From: Choanephora cucurbitarum
Taxonomy: Eukaryota; Mucoromycota; Mucoromycetes; Mucorales; Choanephoraceae
Assembly (NCBI GenBank): GCA_025331435.1
Contig: JAIWNI010000076.1
Location: 62,001-126,000, forward strand
DNA: 64,000 nucleotides
Direction: 5' to 3'
Below, piece by piece: positions 1 to 13,900 of the stretch; position 1 is the first letter of the stretch, and every line of letters begins with the position of its first letter. The translations under genes and the position numbers were made by a program. The notes under the pieces are model-generated. The model did not search any database, had not been told where the DNA came from, and saw nothing but the letters and a program-made list of their open reading frames with translations.

Positions 1-97
1 GTTGCAAAGGCCTTATCTGAAAAACAGTGAATCACTTCCTGTAGATAGCTTGTTTGGGCATCTTAAAGAAGTTTCAAAGTAAAGAAAAGGTGTCGCT

Positions 98-290
98 CTA
101 GCGTTGTCTTTTTTTCATAAAGATATAAAACAGATGGCAATCACCAAATGCGCAAAGCGCAATAGAGCCATACCATAGATCAACTGGCCAACCTAGACTT
201 TCTAGAACACGATAGGCAATGCTTTCATGTGCACCTCAGATTATAGCAATAACAACGACAACAAAAAGGAGTCGAAACTTCACCACCAGA
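98..290 (-). pseudogene. Coding-like relic with an in-frame stop
   Basis: On the minus strand a hydrophobic segment (VVVVIAII) is followed by a TGA at 236-238 and then, in the same frame, by a protein-like stretch containing YRVLESLGWPVDLWYGSIAL that ends in TAG at 98-100. The composition (Gly, Trp, Pro, aliphatic residues) looks like the end of a membrane protein rather than random AT-rich DNA. I cannot name the family. A broken gene end or an unrecognised exon are both possible. Confidence 0.25.
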
Positions 291-462
291 GGTGGTTTGT
301 AAATTGAATATAAAGTGAAGTCAGATCCGGCAGAAAGTTCTTGGAGGAAGTAGGATTGTCTATTCGATTGGAGACGACAAGAGCAAATTGGAGAATCCTA
401 CTCACTACTACCTCTCTATGTGGGCGAAACAGAAGATAAGGATGAACAGTGTATGTGCTTAA

Positions 463-741
463 TCACCGAATGCTCAATTGGTTTGTTCTCTCTTCGATGT
501 CAAGAAAAGCTGAAACTGACAAACTGGTATGCTTGTGAAGCCAATGATCTTCAGATAATTCTATAAAGAACCGATGATTTGACAGATGTAGCAGCAGCGG
601 TACAGGCAATCCATCTAAGGCAAATTGAATGTCAAAGTAATTAAAGGTTTTGTACAACAGATGGGCAACCAAAGTGGGATGAATCCCTGCTTGAGAACAG
701 TGCTCAGTTGAGTAGAAGAAAAACAGTTGTAGCGTGTCCAT
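463..741 (-). pseudogene. Possible fragment of an unidentified gene (92 codons)
   Basis: An ATG-started frame of 92 codons with balanced amino-acid use, for example YSTEHCSQAGIHPTLVAHLL and SNHRFFIELSEDHWLHKH. The first half faintly recalls the dilute (DIL) domain of myosin V and related proteins, where a line such as 'IHPALxxQLxxQ' is common, but this is only an impression. No convincing continuation was found on either side. It could be one exon of a real gene extending to about position 100 through unclear introns, or a relic. Confidence 0.25.
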
Positions 742-785
742 GTTGCTTTAAGTGGCAAAATGATGTAGATATATATGTTGGAAGT

Positions 786-940
786 TTCACCCCAAAATTT
801 AACTGCAATTGATAGCCATTCTACAAGAAATAGAGTTGAATGAACGGCTTGATATCTCTTTTTCTTCCTAGGCATACTACGGCATCCTAATTCATTCAAT
901 TGTAGAATGGCTATCAGTTACAGTTAAATTTTGAGGTGAT
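786..940. repeat. MITE-like hairpin (40-bp imperfect inverted repeat)
   Basis: The sequence at 786-825 is the reverse complement of 901-940 with about four mismatches over 40 bp. The arms carry CAAAATTTAACTG and GATAGCCATTCTACA. They are separated by about 75 bp. Four of the differences are C/T changes. The whole unit is about 155 bp and non-coding, which fits a small non-autonomous inverted-repeat transposon or a structured transcript. Confidence 0.6.
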
Positions 941-1905
941 ATATCTCTCGTAACAACTTTTACGTGTGTGATGTGCTAGTAATGGTCAGGCGAGCGAAAA
1001 AAAGATGATTAAGATGACAGTTATAGAGTTAGACTGACATCACAAATAAAGAAGACTATGTACATACTACATAGTTTTATTTTGTATTCTAACTGTCTAA
1101 AAGGCAAATACGATATAACTACATCCTTTGTCTTCGTTTCGCAAATTTAACCATTCTCATATTAAAATTTGGCACTTGAAATATTTTTGAATCAAGGTAT
1201 CAGTGTAAGCTCTTTTTACTCTTCTTTTACGACATATCCTTATAGAAAAAATAAACAAGATTCAAGCAAGCTCCTAGAAATAGAATAAAGACAGATGAAA
1301 GGATATAATTATACTGATTTAGAACAAGAACTTGATACAGCAGATAGGAATCTTTTTGTTCAACTTGTTACCGTATCGATGTTGTAAAGCTGCTATTTAA
1401 TGTTCGCAGTGCGCTGTTCGGGAATTCCTTATACGCTCATTGACATTTTGAATATTGAATTGACTGGGTCTGAGTTACCCAAAATCATAAGCAATAGAAA
1501 ACCATAAAAAATAGCAGATGGTATCAAAAGACAGATTAGTTAGAAAACTATTATTTCACCATTTTTATCTCTGTTAAAAACATCAATTGATTGTTGTAAA
1601 AAACCAACTTATCCAAAAACCTCTAAATGCATACACCAGAAGCGCTTAATTGTATAAAAATCGAGTACTAAATAAAGTTTAAAGCTGTCACATAAAAAGA
1701 CAAAAAGTAAATAGATTTCAATCAGGCAAATTCAATATTTTCTTCTACGCTTACTGATTTTTTTATTTTACGCCGCTATTTGTGACCGTACGCACTGTAT
1801 ATCATTCTCCCTATTTCAACTTCAGGCAGTTGTACTCTTCTTTACCCTTTCCATTCGCTGTTTTATGTTTTGAAAATATAAATAAGGGGAATCAAAGCAT
1901 ACAAA
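941..1905. other. Intergenic region upstream of TRA1
   Basis: AT-rich DNA with no convincing gene. It holds the DIRS relic at 1121-1155. A TATA-like string (TATAAATA, 1877-1884) lies just upstream of the TRA1 start codon, but so close that it may simply be part of an AT-rich leader. Confidence 0.5.
1121..1155. mobile_element. Relic of a DIRS terminal or internal complementary sequence
   Basis: Thirty of 35 bases match one half of the internal complementary region of the intact DIRS element at 29,156-29,190 (shared core GTCTTCGTTTCGC). The match ends at CCATT, the same point at which the intact copy has its terminus. No neighbouring DIRS coding sequence is visible, so this is a short remnant. 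Confidence 0.5.
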
Positions 1906-4900
1906 ATGACTACATTACAGGTCTACGCGCATAGATTGGGTGACTCAAATTTGGGTAACCTCTGACGCGATTCTTCCTCATGTATCTCTCTAACTGATTG
2001 AGCCTCTTTTTAGCAACAAACTTAAAGGTCACTATCGCAAACGAGCTTAGAGATCAAGTAGAAGTATTTCAAACAGCTGAATATCCTAGATTCCTATCGA
2101 CTTTGATTCCAGTTTTTCTTGATGTTTTACAAAACGAACAGCCTGTCTTTGTTAGCAATGCACCCGAACAAGTAAAGAATTAGAGTCTAGCTTGGATAAG
2201 AGACAATCTATCTGTTTATTAATCGCCTCTCATGCTTGTAGAAATTACGAAATATAATCTTGGAAATAATATATCGATTACCACAAACAGAGGCATTGAA
2301 GGAATACGTCCCAGAGTTATGCAAAGCTTTGATGAAAACTCTTCGCATCGAAAACGAAGACAATGCAGTTGTGTGTGTGAAGATAATAATTGATTTGCAT
2401 CGATCTTTTCGACAAGTGTTAGAGGATCAAGTTCAGCCCTTTTTAGATATTGTGCAAGAAATCTTTCAAAACATGGAACAGACTGTAAAGGATGCTTTTG
2501 ACAACCCAGACCAAATTACAACAGTAAGAGATAAAAAGAAAAGCTGATTTGTGAAAATGTGTTGGTATTGAGATATATGATCTCTTTAGCCTTTATCAGC
2601 CGCATCACCTCGCCCAATGTCACCAGCAGCTGATGCCCCGGAGGTGCCCACGAAGATATTGGCAAAAAGTATGTTCAGCTTCAAAGTGCTGACTGAATGC
2701 CCAATCATTGTAGTACTTTTGTTCCAATCATATAGACGATCTGCAGCCGACAATATCATGAAGTTCATTCCACTTATATTTCAGGTAACTCATTGTCTTG
2801 CTGGAATGTATATATGCATATATCTATTAGCCATATAGCTTATCCACAATTATTCAGACGTTGAGCTTGCAAGCAAAACCTCAGGTCGAAGCAGCCAATG
2901 CCGCAGCAGCAAAAGGAGAAGTTTTTGTAGGAGTTAGCCCTGCTATCAAGCAAAGAGGCCTTTACAACGAATTTATAGTTGCTCAAGTAAAGACCATGTC
3001 TTTCTTAGCCTATATCCTTAGAAGCTATACAACATTACTACGACCATATCAAAACCAAATACCAGACTTCGTTCTGAGGCTGCTCAGAGAGTGCCCAGCT
3101 GAGTCATCTGCAACTCGAAAAGAATTGTTAGTCGCCACTCGCCATATACTTTCAACCGACTTTCGAACATCATTCGTACCCAAGATTGATCTTTTGCTGA
3201 ATGAAAAAGTCTTGATTGGAACTGGAGTTACTGCGCATGACACACTGAGGTAAGCAAATAGTCAGCTTGTAAAACGAGTTAAGCTGACTTTTTTTTTCTT
3301 TTGTGTAGGCCTTTAGCTTATAGTATGCTTGCAGACTTAATACATCATATTCGAGCAGAACTATCAGCATCTCAACTCTCTCGTACAATCTACATATACA
3401 GCTGCAACCTTCATGATGCAACGCTTGCTCCCAGTATCCAAACAATGTGTGGAAAGTTGCTTTTGAACTTGATAGATTGCATAATGAAGATCACTGACAA
3501 ATCAGAAGGAAGAAGTTTACTTATGCGTATACTGGATGCCTTCGCAAGCAAATTCGAAGCGCTGAATATTCAGTTCAGCTCTTATGTTCGACAATATAAA
3601 AAGAAGAAACAAAATGCAGATGAAAGGCAATCGAATACAGAAGAAGAAGAGGCAGACATTAATGATTTTGATTTTGAGCGTGTTCGATCTATACATACAG
3701 CATCTTTTATACCCGAAGCAGCACACGATGGCATCAAAGATGGCCGATTTCTGTTTAAGAATTTAGCCATTGGTCTCAAACCACTATTTATTGGTCTTCG
3801 TCATTGCAACCCTCCCCCTCCAGCAGAACAAGAATTTAACACACAGTTGTATGCACAGTTTGCTCGAGGATTCTCTCAAGATGATGTTCAGTTATTCGCT
3901 CGCTTGTTTAGAGAAGGTCTAAAGTGTTTTGAGTATTACAATGTAGATAATTATGGATCAGACGGCTCATTGCCAGATTATTCACCACCTGAAGAGGAGC
4001 GTACGAAAGACAATTGGACAATTGGATCAACCGAAACTTGCTTAAAGCTTAATCCTCAGCAAAGTGGCGACAAGGAAGTATTGGATACTTTCCCTATTGT
4101 CTTTACATTACTCGATCCAGCAGTTTTCCAGGAACTCTTCGCTTCACAAATCGAGTTCTTTTATGAACGAATGCTTATCAATACATCGTTGTTACATCTC
4201 TCTCAATACTTTTTGGTAAACGAAATCACCACACAGGGATTTGCTGGAATTTTGCTTCGATTCTTGGTCGATCGAATTGATCAATTGGGTGAAGGAAATT
4301 TCCATTATTCTGCTGTCATGCTTCATTTGTTCCGTCTTACATTCATGGCAGTCAACTTATTTCCTGACGCTAATGAGAGTATACTTCAGCCTTATCTAGC
4401 TAATTTGGTTATGTCATGTTTCAAATTAGCAGCTAAAGCCAAGGAGCCAGCCAACTATTTCTTGTTGTTGAGAGCTTTATTCAAGAGTATAGGCGGTGGT
4501 CGATTTGAATTGCTTTACAAAGAAGTTTCTCCTTTGCTTCAGGTTATATTGGAAAACTTGAATTCTTTACTCTCGCTAGCTCACAAAACTGATATGCGCA
4601 ATCTATTCGTCGAATTATGTTTAGCCGTGCCTGTACGTCTTAGCACGTTATTGCCGTACCTTCCTTATCTTATGCGTCCACTAGTGATTGCTCTTCAAGC
4701 AGATCAAGATCTTGTGTCCCAAGGCCTTAGGACGATGGAGTTATGTAATGACAATCTCAACCCAGAATTCTTGGATCATATTATGGCTCCTGTCATGTCT
4801 GAATTGATGGACGCTCTTTGGAAACATCTCAAGCCTCTACCTTATAACCAACAACATAGTCATGCAGCTATGCGTATCTTGGGTAAATTAGGTGGCAGGA

Positions 4901-7900
4901 ATCGTCGTATGCTCAAGAGTCCACCCAAGCTTGGTTTCAACGCGCGTATAGAAAGTGGTGTTTCAGTAGAAGTGTTTTTTGATCCAAGCCCAGCACCTCA
5001 CACTTTGCCGTTGGACAAATGCTTAGATATTGCTATCCATGCACTCACGACACCTCAGACTGATGTTGTATACAAAAAGCATGCTTACAACTTCTTAAAG
5101 GCTCATTTGATATTCATGTTGGAGCTTGATGAAGGACCTGATGATCTTGCAGAAACACTCTACAAGAGAGTCAAAGGTCAATTCATAGACAAATCTGATA
5201 AAACTACTACGAAAGCAAATACCACCACACCTTCGCCAGCTACATCTCTTTTAACCCAAAGCATGGGTCGTGTGACAGTCGATGAAGATAATTCTGTAGT
5301 CGGCAATACGCTCAATGAGACTGGCATGAAGCCTAAACGACTTTCTGGAAATGGATATACCAAATACGCTTCTAAACGAATGGCACAAGAGGAGGCGCTT
5401 CGAGGTATTTTGGTATCTATGATGACAGCTTCAATTATAGAAGGCTTGGATGAAGATGTATGGAGCTTTTTCCTTCATATTTGTCGACACTTTACTTTAC
5501 TTCATATTGGCGAAGCTATTGAAGCTAAAGAAAATGGTCGCAAGCCACTAGCTAACATGATGGATGAGCGATTAACTGTGCAGCACTTAAACACAACTAT
5601 ATTAGTGGAAGCTATAGTAGAAGTTATGTCTTCTTCGCAAATCCAACTTCGTAAGCGTGGAGAAGAGGCTCTGCATGCATGTTACAACGTCGCATCAACT
5701 ATATTAGGGTCCAGCGAATATGTTGATCAACTTCCCATTTTCCGTGTCTTTGCATCACAGTTTTGCTCTTGCTGTTACAAGCCTGAATGGTTCAAAAAAC
5801 GAGGAGGTTGTTTTGGTATTTCGATTATGAGTTCTCAGCTGAACATGGGTACCAGGTGGATGCGTGAACATGAGCTTGATTTCATTCGATCTCTTCTCTT
5901 CGTTCTCAAGGATGCTTCTCCTGAAATGGCCAACGTGAATACTGAAGAGGCTACTCAAACTCTTTCTCATGTCCTAAAGGTTTGCAATGGGCCTGAAGAT
6001 GGCGAATCTCCAGAGGCACAACAAAAGTTCCAGAATTTAATCACATTGTTATTAAGCGAATTGTCCAACTCAAACAGTGTTGTTCGAGAAACCATTCAAT
6101 CTTCCTTCCAACTTCTTGCTGACTTGACCGGCAACGAGGTGACAGAACTATTGGCACCTGTTCGTGAGCGTTTAGTAGCTCCTATTTTTGCCAAGCCTTT
6201 ACGAGCATTGCCTTTTGCTATGCAAATAGGCCATATCGATGCCATTACCTATTGCTTAACATTGCGTCCACCTTTCTTGGAATTTAATGATGAGTTAACT
6301 CGATTGTTGCACGAAGCACTTGCATTAGCAGATGCTGAAGATCAAGCCTTGGTTAGTCGTAGCTCCCAATATAAGAATACAGCTTCCTTGATGAGTTTAC
6401 GTATTGTCTGTATCAAACTTCTATCGGCAGCGCTTGCATGTTCTGATTTTAGTAGTCAGCGACAAACTCATACTCGTGCCCGTATCATTCAGGTGTTTTT
6501 CAAGTCCCTTTATTCCAAATCGATAGAAGTGGTTGAGGCTGCCCATCGTGGTTTAAAGCAAGTCTTGGCACAGCAACACAAGTTACCTAAAGAACTTCTT
6601 CAACAAGGTCTTCGCCCTATTTTAACTACACTTTCGAATCACAAAACACTAAGTGTTGCTGGTCTCGAAGGTTTAGCTAGATTGTTGGAGCTGTTGACAA
6701 ACTACTTTAAAGTGGAGATAGGTAAAAAGCTTTTGGACCACTTAAAGCAATGGGCTGAACCCAAGGTACTTCAAGAAGCTGCCAACAAGCCTTTGAGCGA
6801 AAACCATGAAATCAAAATCATTGTAGCCATCTTGAATATCTTTCATCTGCTTCCTGCTGCTGCACATATTTTTCTGGATGAATTAGTCACAGTTGTACTT
6901 GAGATGGAAGGACATTTACGACGTTCTGTATCCAGTCCTTTCAGACCCAACTTGATCAAATATCTAAATCGATACCCAGTAGAAACAGTTGCATACTTTT
7001 ATGAGCGCTTGAACAATAATCCTTGTTCTCAATTGTTTGCAGATATATTAGACATAGAATCAGCTTCTCGACTACGTGAGGAAGTTGCTAATACATCGAG
7101 CGAATTGGTTTCAAAGGCGTTTAAGTCGGCTGACACGAACTCAACCAACTCGCCATCTTCCAATATGCTTCATTATCGTGGTGTTACTATTGTTCATACA
7201 CTTGTCAACTACGACCCTGATTATCTGACATCACATCCTGAAGTCTTCAATTGTCTACTTGAACTATGGCGCAAACGACAGCAAAACTTCTTACCTCATC
7301 AGCAAAAAGAAGAGAAATACAGCTTGATGGCTACACGAGAGCTATTGTTGATGGCAAAGATTTTCATAGGCTACTTGCAGAAAAACAGTGATGAAGTCGA
7401 CCTTATTTTCGACCTTGTTGCCTTATTTGCACACGAGACAGTAGCTGATTTATCCTTCCTGCAACGCTTCCTCTTGGAAAATGTCGCATTGAAGTCTACA
7501 AGCAAGCAGAGACGAGCAATACTCGACAAATTCCTGACTATCTTTACAGACAACAGTATGCCCTCAAACCTGAAAATGGTTGCGTTACGTCAGGTAGTCA
7601 ATCCTTCCTTATTAGCAACTTTTGTTCGTAAGGATGTTGATCTCGGAGAGATTTTGGATGCTAGCATGATGGAACGGTTAGATGAAAAGATTTGGGCTAA
7701 CCTGATGATGGAATCATCTGAAGACAATCAGTACATTGAAGACTCTCTTCGAATCGAGTTACTACAAATGACTGCTATGATTGTACAATATGCACCTCAT
7801 TTGCTGGCCGATCGTAGAAAAGAAGTAATCAAGTTTGGATGGAACTACCTGCGTCTAGAAGATGCTACCAGTAAACAAGCAGCTTATGTCTTGATTTCTC

Positions 7901-10900
7901 ATTTCATTGCAGCTTATGATACGCCTAGCAAAATAGCTATCCAAATCTATGCTGCTTTGTTACGTGCACATTCTTCTGAAGCACGTGTTTTGGTAAAGCA
8001 AGGTCTTGATATTATTGCTCCCGTGTTGCCTATCCGTATTGCTCCACAAGCCAACGAACGTGTCCCTACTTGGGTTCGCTTAACACGCAAGGTTGTGGTC
8101 GAAGATACTCATAGCATATCTCAGATGGTCAATGTTTATCAGCTGCTCATTCGTCATTCAGATCTCTTCTTCGAATACAGAGAGCATTTCTTACCTCAGA
8201 TTGTGAACACATTGCCCAAACTTGGCTTATTACAAAATGCAACACCCGAACACAAGCTTTTGACAGTAGAGCTGACAGAACTTATCATCAAATGGGAAAG
8301 AAAGCGTATCGAATTGCAAAAATCCCATGAGGCCAAAAATGATGAGGAGCCTTCTTCTCCTGGCTCTCCAACCAAGCGTAAGATGGACGTCGATGGTGAA
8401 GATTCAACTATGATGGAGGTGGATAGTGTCGAGAACCCAAACAAAAAGGCTCAAGTGCAAACATCAACTGGAGAAGTCAAGGCTATACCATCCTCCGCTT
8501 CAACCACAAACACCAAGTCTCTAGGTTACAAAGAATACTCTCCTAGTCTCACTTTGCGTGAGAATGTAGTCGGATACTTGGTTCGTCTTGCTTGCATGGT
8601 TTTCAATCCATCTGATTTGATCCAAAAGCGACTCGTCCAGAGAACTATAGGATTAATCAAGTCTTTCCTCAAGCCAGGCTTGTGGTCTGATGTATCCATT
8701 CGTTTTAACCATTTGGAACGCTCACTTATTTTCAAAGAAGCCAACGAGATGGTCGTGTCGAGCGTCTGTAGTGCCTTAGAAATACTCAATGCAGATATTG
8801 CTCATCGTGAGACTGATTGGTTTATTTCAAACATCAGTCAGCTTTATCGCTTGCTTGAGCCTAGCATCAGATCGGAAAACTCTCGCATTCAAACTGCACT
8901 TTATCCAGTGTTGGTGTGTGTGATAGAAGCTATCAACAACCACAAGAATAGTTTCACTGTTGGTCCTCAAAATCCCTTAACTCCAACTACCGTATTGACA
9001 TCTGCAAGTACACCTGCGGTGACTTCGCCTGCAACTGCACTCAGTCCCACTACTGTCAACACTCCTTTGGGATCTAGTCCCGCAGAACCAATGGATGAAG
9101 ACCCTTCAAGTGTTACACCATTGGATGAGACAAGTAAGAAGGGTGATGCCAGCAGCGTAGCTGATTCTGAACAAGATGTGGGAAGTCAACAATTGCAGCA
9201 ACCTGCTGAAGTGTCTGCTTTTATGAACCTGATTGACACTACCATTCAAGAAGGCTTGAGTAGCATGAGTAATATTTTTGGTGTTCTCAAGTTATTACAA
9301 GCTGCTAGTTTGAGCGATAGCGCCTATTTGGATCCATACGTACCTGGTATTGTTAAAATGCTTCAATTGCTAACTAAAGAGCACACTTTGCCATCACATT
9401 CTACCTCAAGCATACCTTACGACTCGCAAGTGAGTTTGTTGATCTCGGGCTTATCGCTGCTTAAAAAGCGTATTGTGTACTTGGGTGATCAGCGCCGGTG
9501 GTTTTTGACTTGCTTGATCCAGTTAATTGAGAAATCACCAGATGCTGCTTTATTAAGGAACATCCTTGATATCCTGAGTGAATGGGTCCTTGAGAAAACT
9601 GATCCTATTCCTACTATAAAGGAAAAGGCTGGTCTTCTTGGAAAGATGATGACGATCGAAACTCGGCAAAATGCGAAGTTGACTGAAGACTTTTTGATGC
9701 TGGTCCTTAAGATTTACAGCAATCCTAATTTCGCTCGTTCAGAGCTGACTGTCAGAATGGAACAAGCCTTCTTGCTTGGCACAAGAAATGAAAATCCCAA
9801 GATAAGAGCTCAATTCATGTCTATTTTCGACAAGAGTGTTGGACAACTCTTACCATTGCGACTCAACTACATCCTGGGCATTCAAAACTGGGAGCCTCTA
9901 GCAAATCATTTCTGGATCCATCAAGCTCTCGATTTACTCATTGGATCAGTCAAGATCGACACACAAGTAACTGCTCCTTACACCTTGAAAGTCAAGCCAA
10001 TTAGCATATTCAGTAAACGTGAAAACGATGATGATACAATGGAAGTTGATGTTCCTAAAGATGTGTTTGACGTAATCAAGGAGCACAGATCATTCTTGAA
10101 AGCTATTCAAAAAGTTGATGTGAAAGAAACCTTGGATGACATTCGACAACTACAATATCTGGATAGTGATGTTGCTTTCAAGCTTTGGGTTGACTTGTTT
10201 CCTATGTGTTGGTCTGCTCTTTCAAGTGTTGAGCGCCACGATGTGACTAAAGCATTGACCGTATTGCTCTCTAAGGATTACCACAACAAGCAATCTGAGC
10301 AAAGACCTAACGTCGTACAAGCTATCTTGACAGGCATTTCAAACACAAAACCAACAATTCCAATTCCTTCCCATCTGATCAAGTATCTGGGAAAGACACA
10401 TAATTGCTGGCATACTGCTATCGAAATGCTTCAAGCACAAGCTGTCACTGGTCGCTTAATGGACATCTCACGTGAAGAGCAAATGAATCATCAGCGTACA
10501 CTAGATGCCTTGAGCGAGCTCTACTCAGCCCTAAACGAAGACGATATGTTTTATGGACTTTGGCGCCGTCGTAGTATCTATTCAGAAACCAACATGACTG
10601 TATCCTGCGAACAATGTGGCATGTGGCAACAAGCTCAGCATATGTATGAGAATGTCCAGATAAAGGCTCGTGGCGGTGTTTTGCCTCAAGCAGAATCAGA
10701 GAGTATGTTATGGGAAGAGCATTGGATTATGTGTACTCAAAAGCTGCAGCAATGGGATGTACTGTCCGACTTGGCAAAGCATGATAACAACACTAGCCTG
10801 TTGCTTGAATGTGCCTGGCGTTTATCAGATTGGACAGCCGAACGTGAGTTATTAGAACAGTCGCTTCATCAAAGTATGGATCTCTCTTTACCTCGTCAAA

Positions 10901-13900
10901 AAATCTTTGAAGGATTCTTATCCTTGATCAAGTCTCAGACGAGTCAAGACAAGTTGCCTGAATTCACTCAGATATGCGAAGAAGGAGTCCAGCTTGCTTT
11001 GCGCAAGTGGTACTCTTTGCCTCCGGTCGTAGCTCAAAGTCATTTGCCTTTATTGCAAACTTTCCAACAGTACCTGGAGCTCTCAGAAGCTAGTCAGATC
11101 TTCAAAAGTCTTTCAAGCACGAATGCACAAAATCTCGACTTGAAGTCAGCCGAATTACGTAGTATTCTAGGAACTTGGCGTGAACGTTTGCCCAATATGT
11201 GGGATGATATCAACATCTGGAGTGATCTAGTAGCATGGCGCCAACATATCTTTAGTGCCATCAACCGAACTTACCTACCACTCATTCCTTTACTTCAACC
11301 TACACCAGGACAGAACAATGCTAGCAGTGGTCATTCTTATGCTTACAGAGGCTATCACGAAACTGCCTGGATAATCAACCGCTTTGCTCATGTTGCTCGA
11401 AAGCATCAACTCTATGATGTGTGTATCAACTATCTGACCAAGATCTACACACTTCCCAACATTGAGATACAAGAAGCCTTCCTAAAACTTCGAGAACAAG
11501 CAAAATGCTATTACCAAAACACTAACGAATTAACAGCTGGGCTGGATGTGATCAACAACACAAATCTGATGTACTTTACACATCAACAAAAGGCTGAGTT
11601 CTTTACTCTTAAGGGCATGTTTCTAGCAAAGCTCAACCATAACAATGAGGCCAATGAAGCTTATGTCAATGCTGTCCAAATCGACATGACACTACCTCGC
11701 GCCTGGGCTGAATGGGGTCGCTACAATGATCGACGTTTCAAGGAAAATCCAAAGGACTTGTCATGGGCCAATAGCGCCGTAAGCTGTTATTTGCAAGCAT
11801 CAGGCTTATACAAAAACGCAAAGGCTCGTAAGCATCTCTTGCGTATCCTGTGGCTTTTGAGTTTGGATGATCAGAATGGCACTATCTCTAGAGCTGTTGA
11901 GAACTACAAAGGTGAATGGCCTGTCTGGTACTGGATTACTTTTATTCCTCAATTGCTGACAGCACTTCAACATCGTGAAGGTAGACACGCTCGCGCCATC
12001 CTCATACGTATTGCCAAACAGTTCCCTCAAGCGCTCCATTTCCAATTGCGAACAGCGAAAGAAGATATGTTGAAGCGTGCTAGTGTCTTGCAAGCCAACA
12101 TGACAGCTGAACAACAGAACAATGCGGCTTCATCAGAAACCAATCCAGCAGCTAGCAACTCTCGAGCTTCTGATGAGACCAAGAGCGAAGGAGCTACGTC
12201 TGAAAACAAAGACGATGAATCTGAAGAAAAGAAGGAATCAGCAGCAGATACATCTGAGAGCGAGTCCGTCAAGAAAGACATGGATGTGGATACAGAAGCA
12301 GTCTCAGTAAAGACAGAAGAAGTGACTAATCAGCAACCAAATAACACGCCTGTTGTCTCTGGTCAGTCCTCCTCTTCAAGTGATAGCAAGCCAAAGGACG
12401 CACAGCAAGCAGGCCAACAACAGCCACCTTTCCCTACAAACCCCGCAGTCGCCTCCGTACCTTCCAATACATCTACCTCTCATCAACGCGGAATGTTGCC
12501 TTCTCAGATCAACACAGCTGCCACAGCTGCTAGTCCATTGGATGAAATTATGTCGATGTTGAAGACAGGATACCCATTGTTAGCTTTGTCTATGGAAACC
12601 ATGGTAGATCAGATTCAACTCAAGTTTAAGCCACAGGCTGATGAAGACATGTACCGTCTGGTAGTTGCATTGTATAATGAAGGAGCTCAGGTAAGATGGA
12701 TAATCAGAACGCCATATACCAACATGTTCTAATATTGTACTTTAAACAGCAACTATTGACTCGATTGAGTAATCCAAACGATACGTTCCAATTGACACAT
12801 GCCACCGTAGCCAACATCCATCGATTTGCTGATAGCCTCTATCCTGGACATATGAAGACAGCTTTTGTGAATGACTTTGCTAGAGCTAAACTGAATCTTG
12901 AAGAATACGTAGCCAAATTGAGATTATGGCGCGACAAGTTTGAAGCCATGCTAGATGCTCGTCCACGCAAGCACAAGCTAGAGGCATCTAGTCATTATCT
13001 TGTTGAATTTCAGCATCAGAAGTTTGATGATGTTGAGATACCTGGTCAATATTTAATGGTAAGTTTTTAGAAAAGCGGTATAACTCAGTATGTGTTGACT
13101 TAAAATGTGATAGCTCAAGGACAATGCAAACGACTTTTTGCGTATCGATCGATTCTTACCAGAAGTTGAGATTATTCGTAGCTATGGAAACTGTTGCAGG
13201 CGACTCACCATTCGTGGAAATGATGGTACTCTTCATCCTTTCTTGGTTCAGAATCCAGTAGCCCGTCAGTTCCGACGTGAGGAAAGATTGATGCAGTTAT
13301 TCCGAATGCTCAATTATATCCTTGAACGCCGCAAAGAAAGTCGCATGCGAAACTTGCAGTTCCATTTACCTGCTATTGTTCCTCTTGCTCCTAACGTCAG
13401 AATGATCCAAGATGATCCTTCCTATACATCATTGTATGATATCTATGAAGATCATTGTGATAGTGTTCAGATGCACAAAGATGATCCCTTGGTCTACTTT
13501 GTTGAGAAGTTCAAAAACAATGTCAACACTCAAAAAGACGTAAGTGAGGACATGATCTGTATAGCTGTGTGCTAACCTGTTGTTTGGCTGATAGATTATG
13601 AATCAAAAGACAGAGCTTTTGAATTTACGCATGGAAATCAATGATTACATTTCAACCAACATGGTTCCATCTAATATCCTCAGCAAGGTATGTTGTCTGT
13701 TTTAGTGTTGTATGAAATCAAGGAGACTAATGAGTGTCTATGTAGTACTTGTTCAAGATAATGAATTCCTACACTGACTATTGGATGTTGCGCAAACGCT
13801 TTACAGGACAGTATGCAACTGCTACTTTGATGGCCTATATCTTTAGTGTAGGTCACCGTATGCCTCATAAAATCATGATATCAAGAAGTACAGGCAATGT

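Noticed and set aside
8196..8789. Antisense frames inside the large TRA1 exon (and several others at 5178-5970, 11806-12281)
   Set aside because: They are shadows of a long exon with strong protein conservation on the plus strand.
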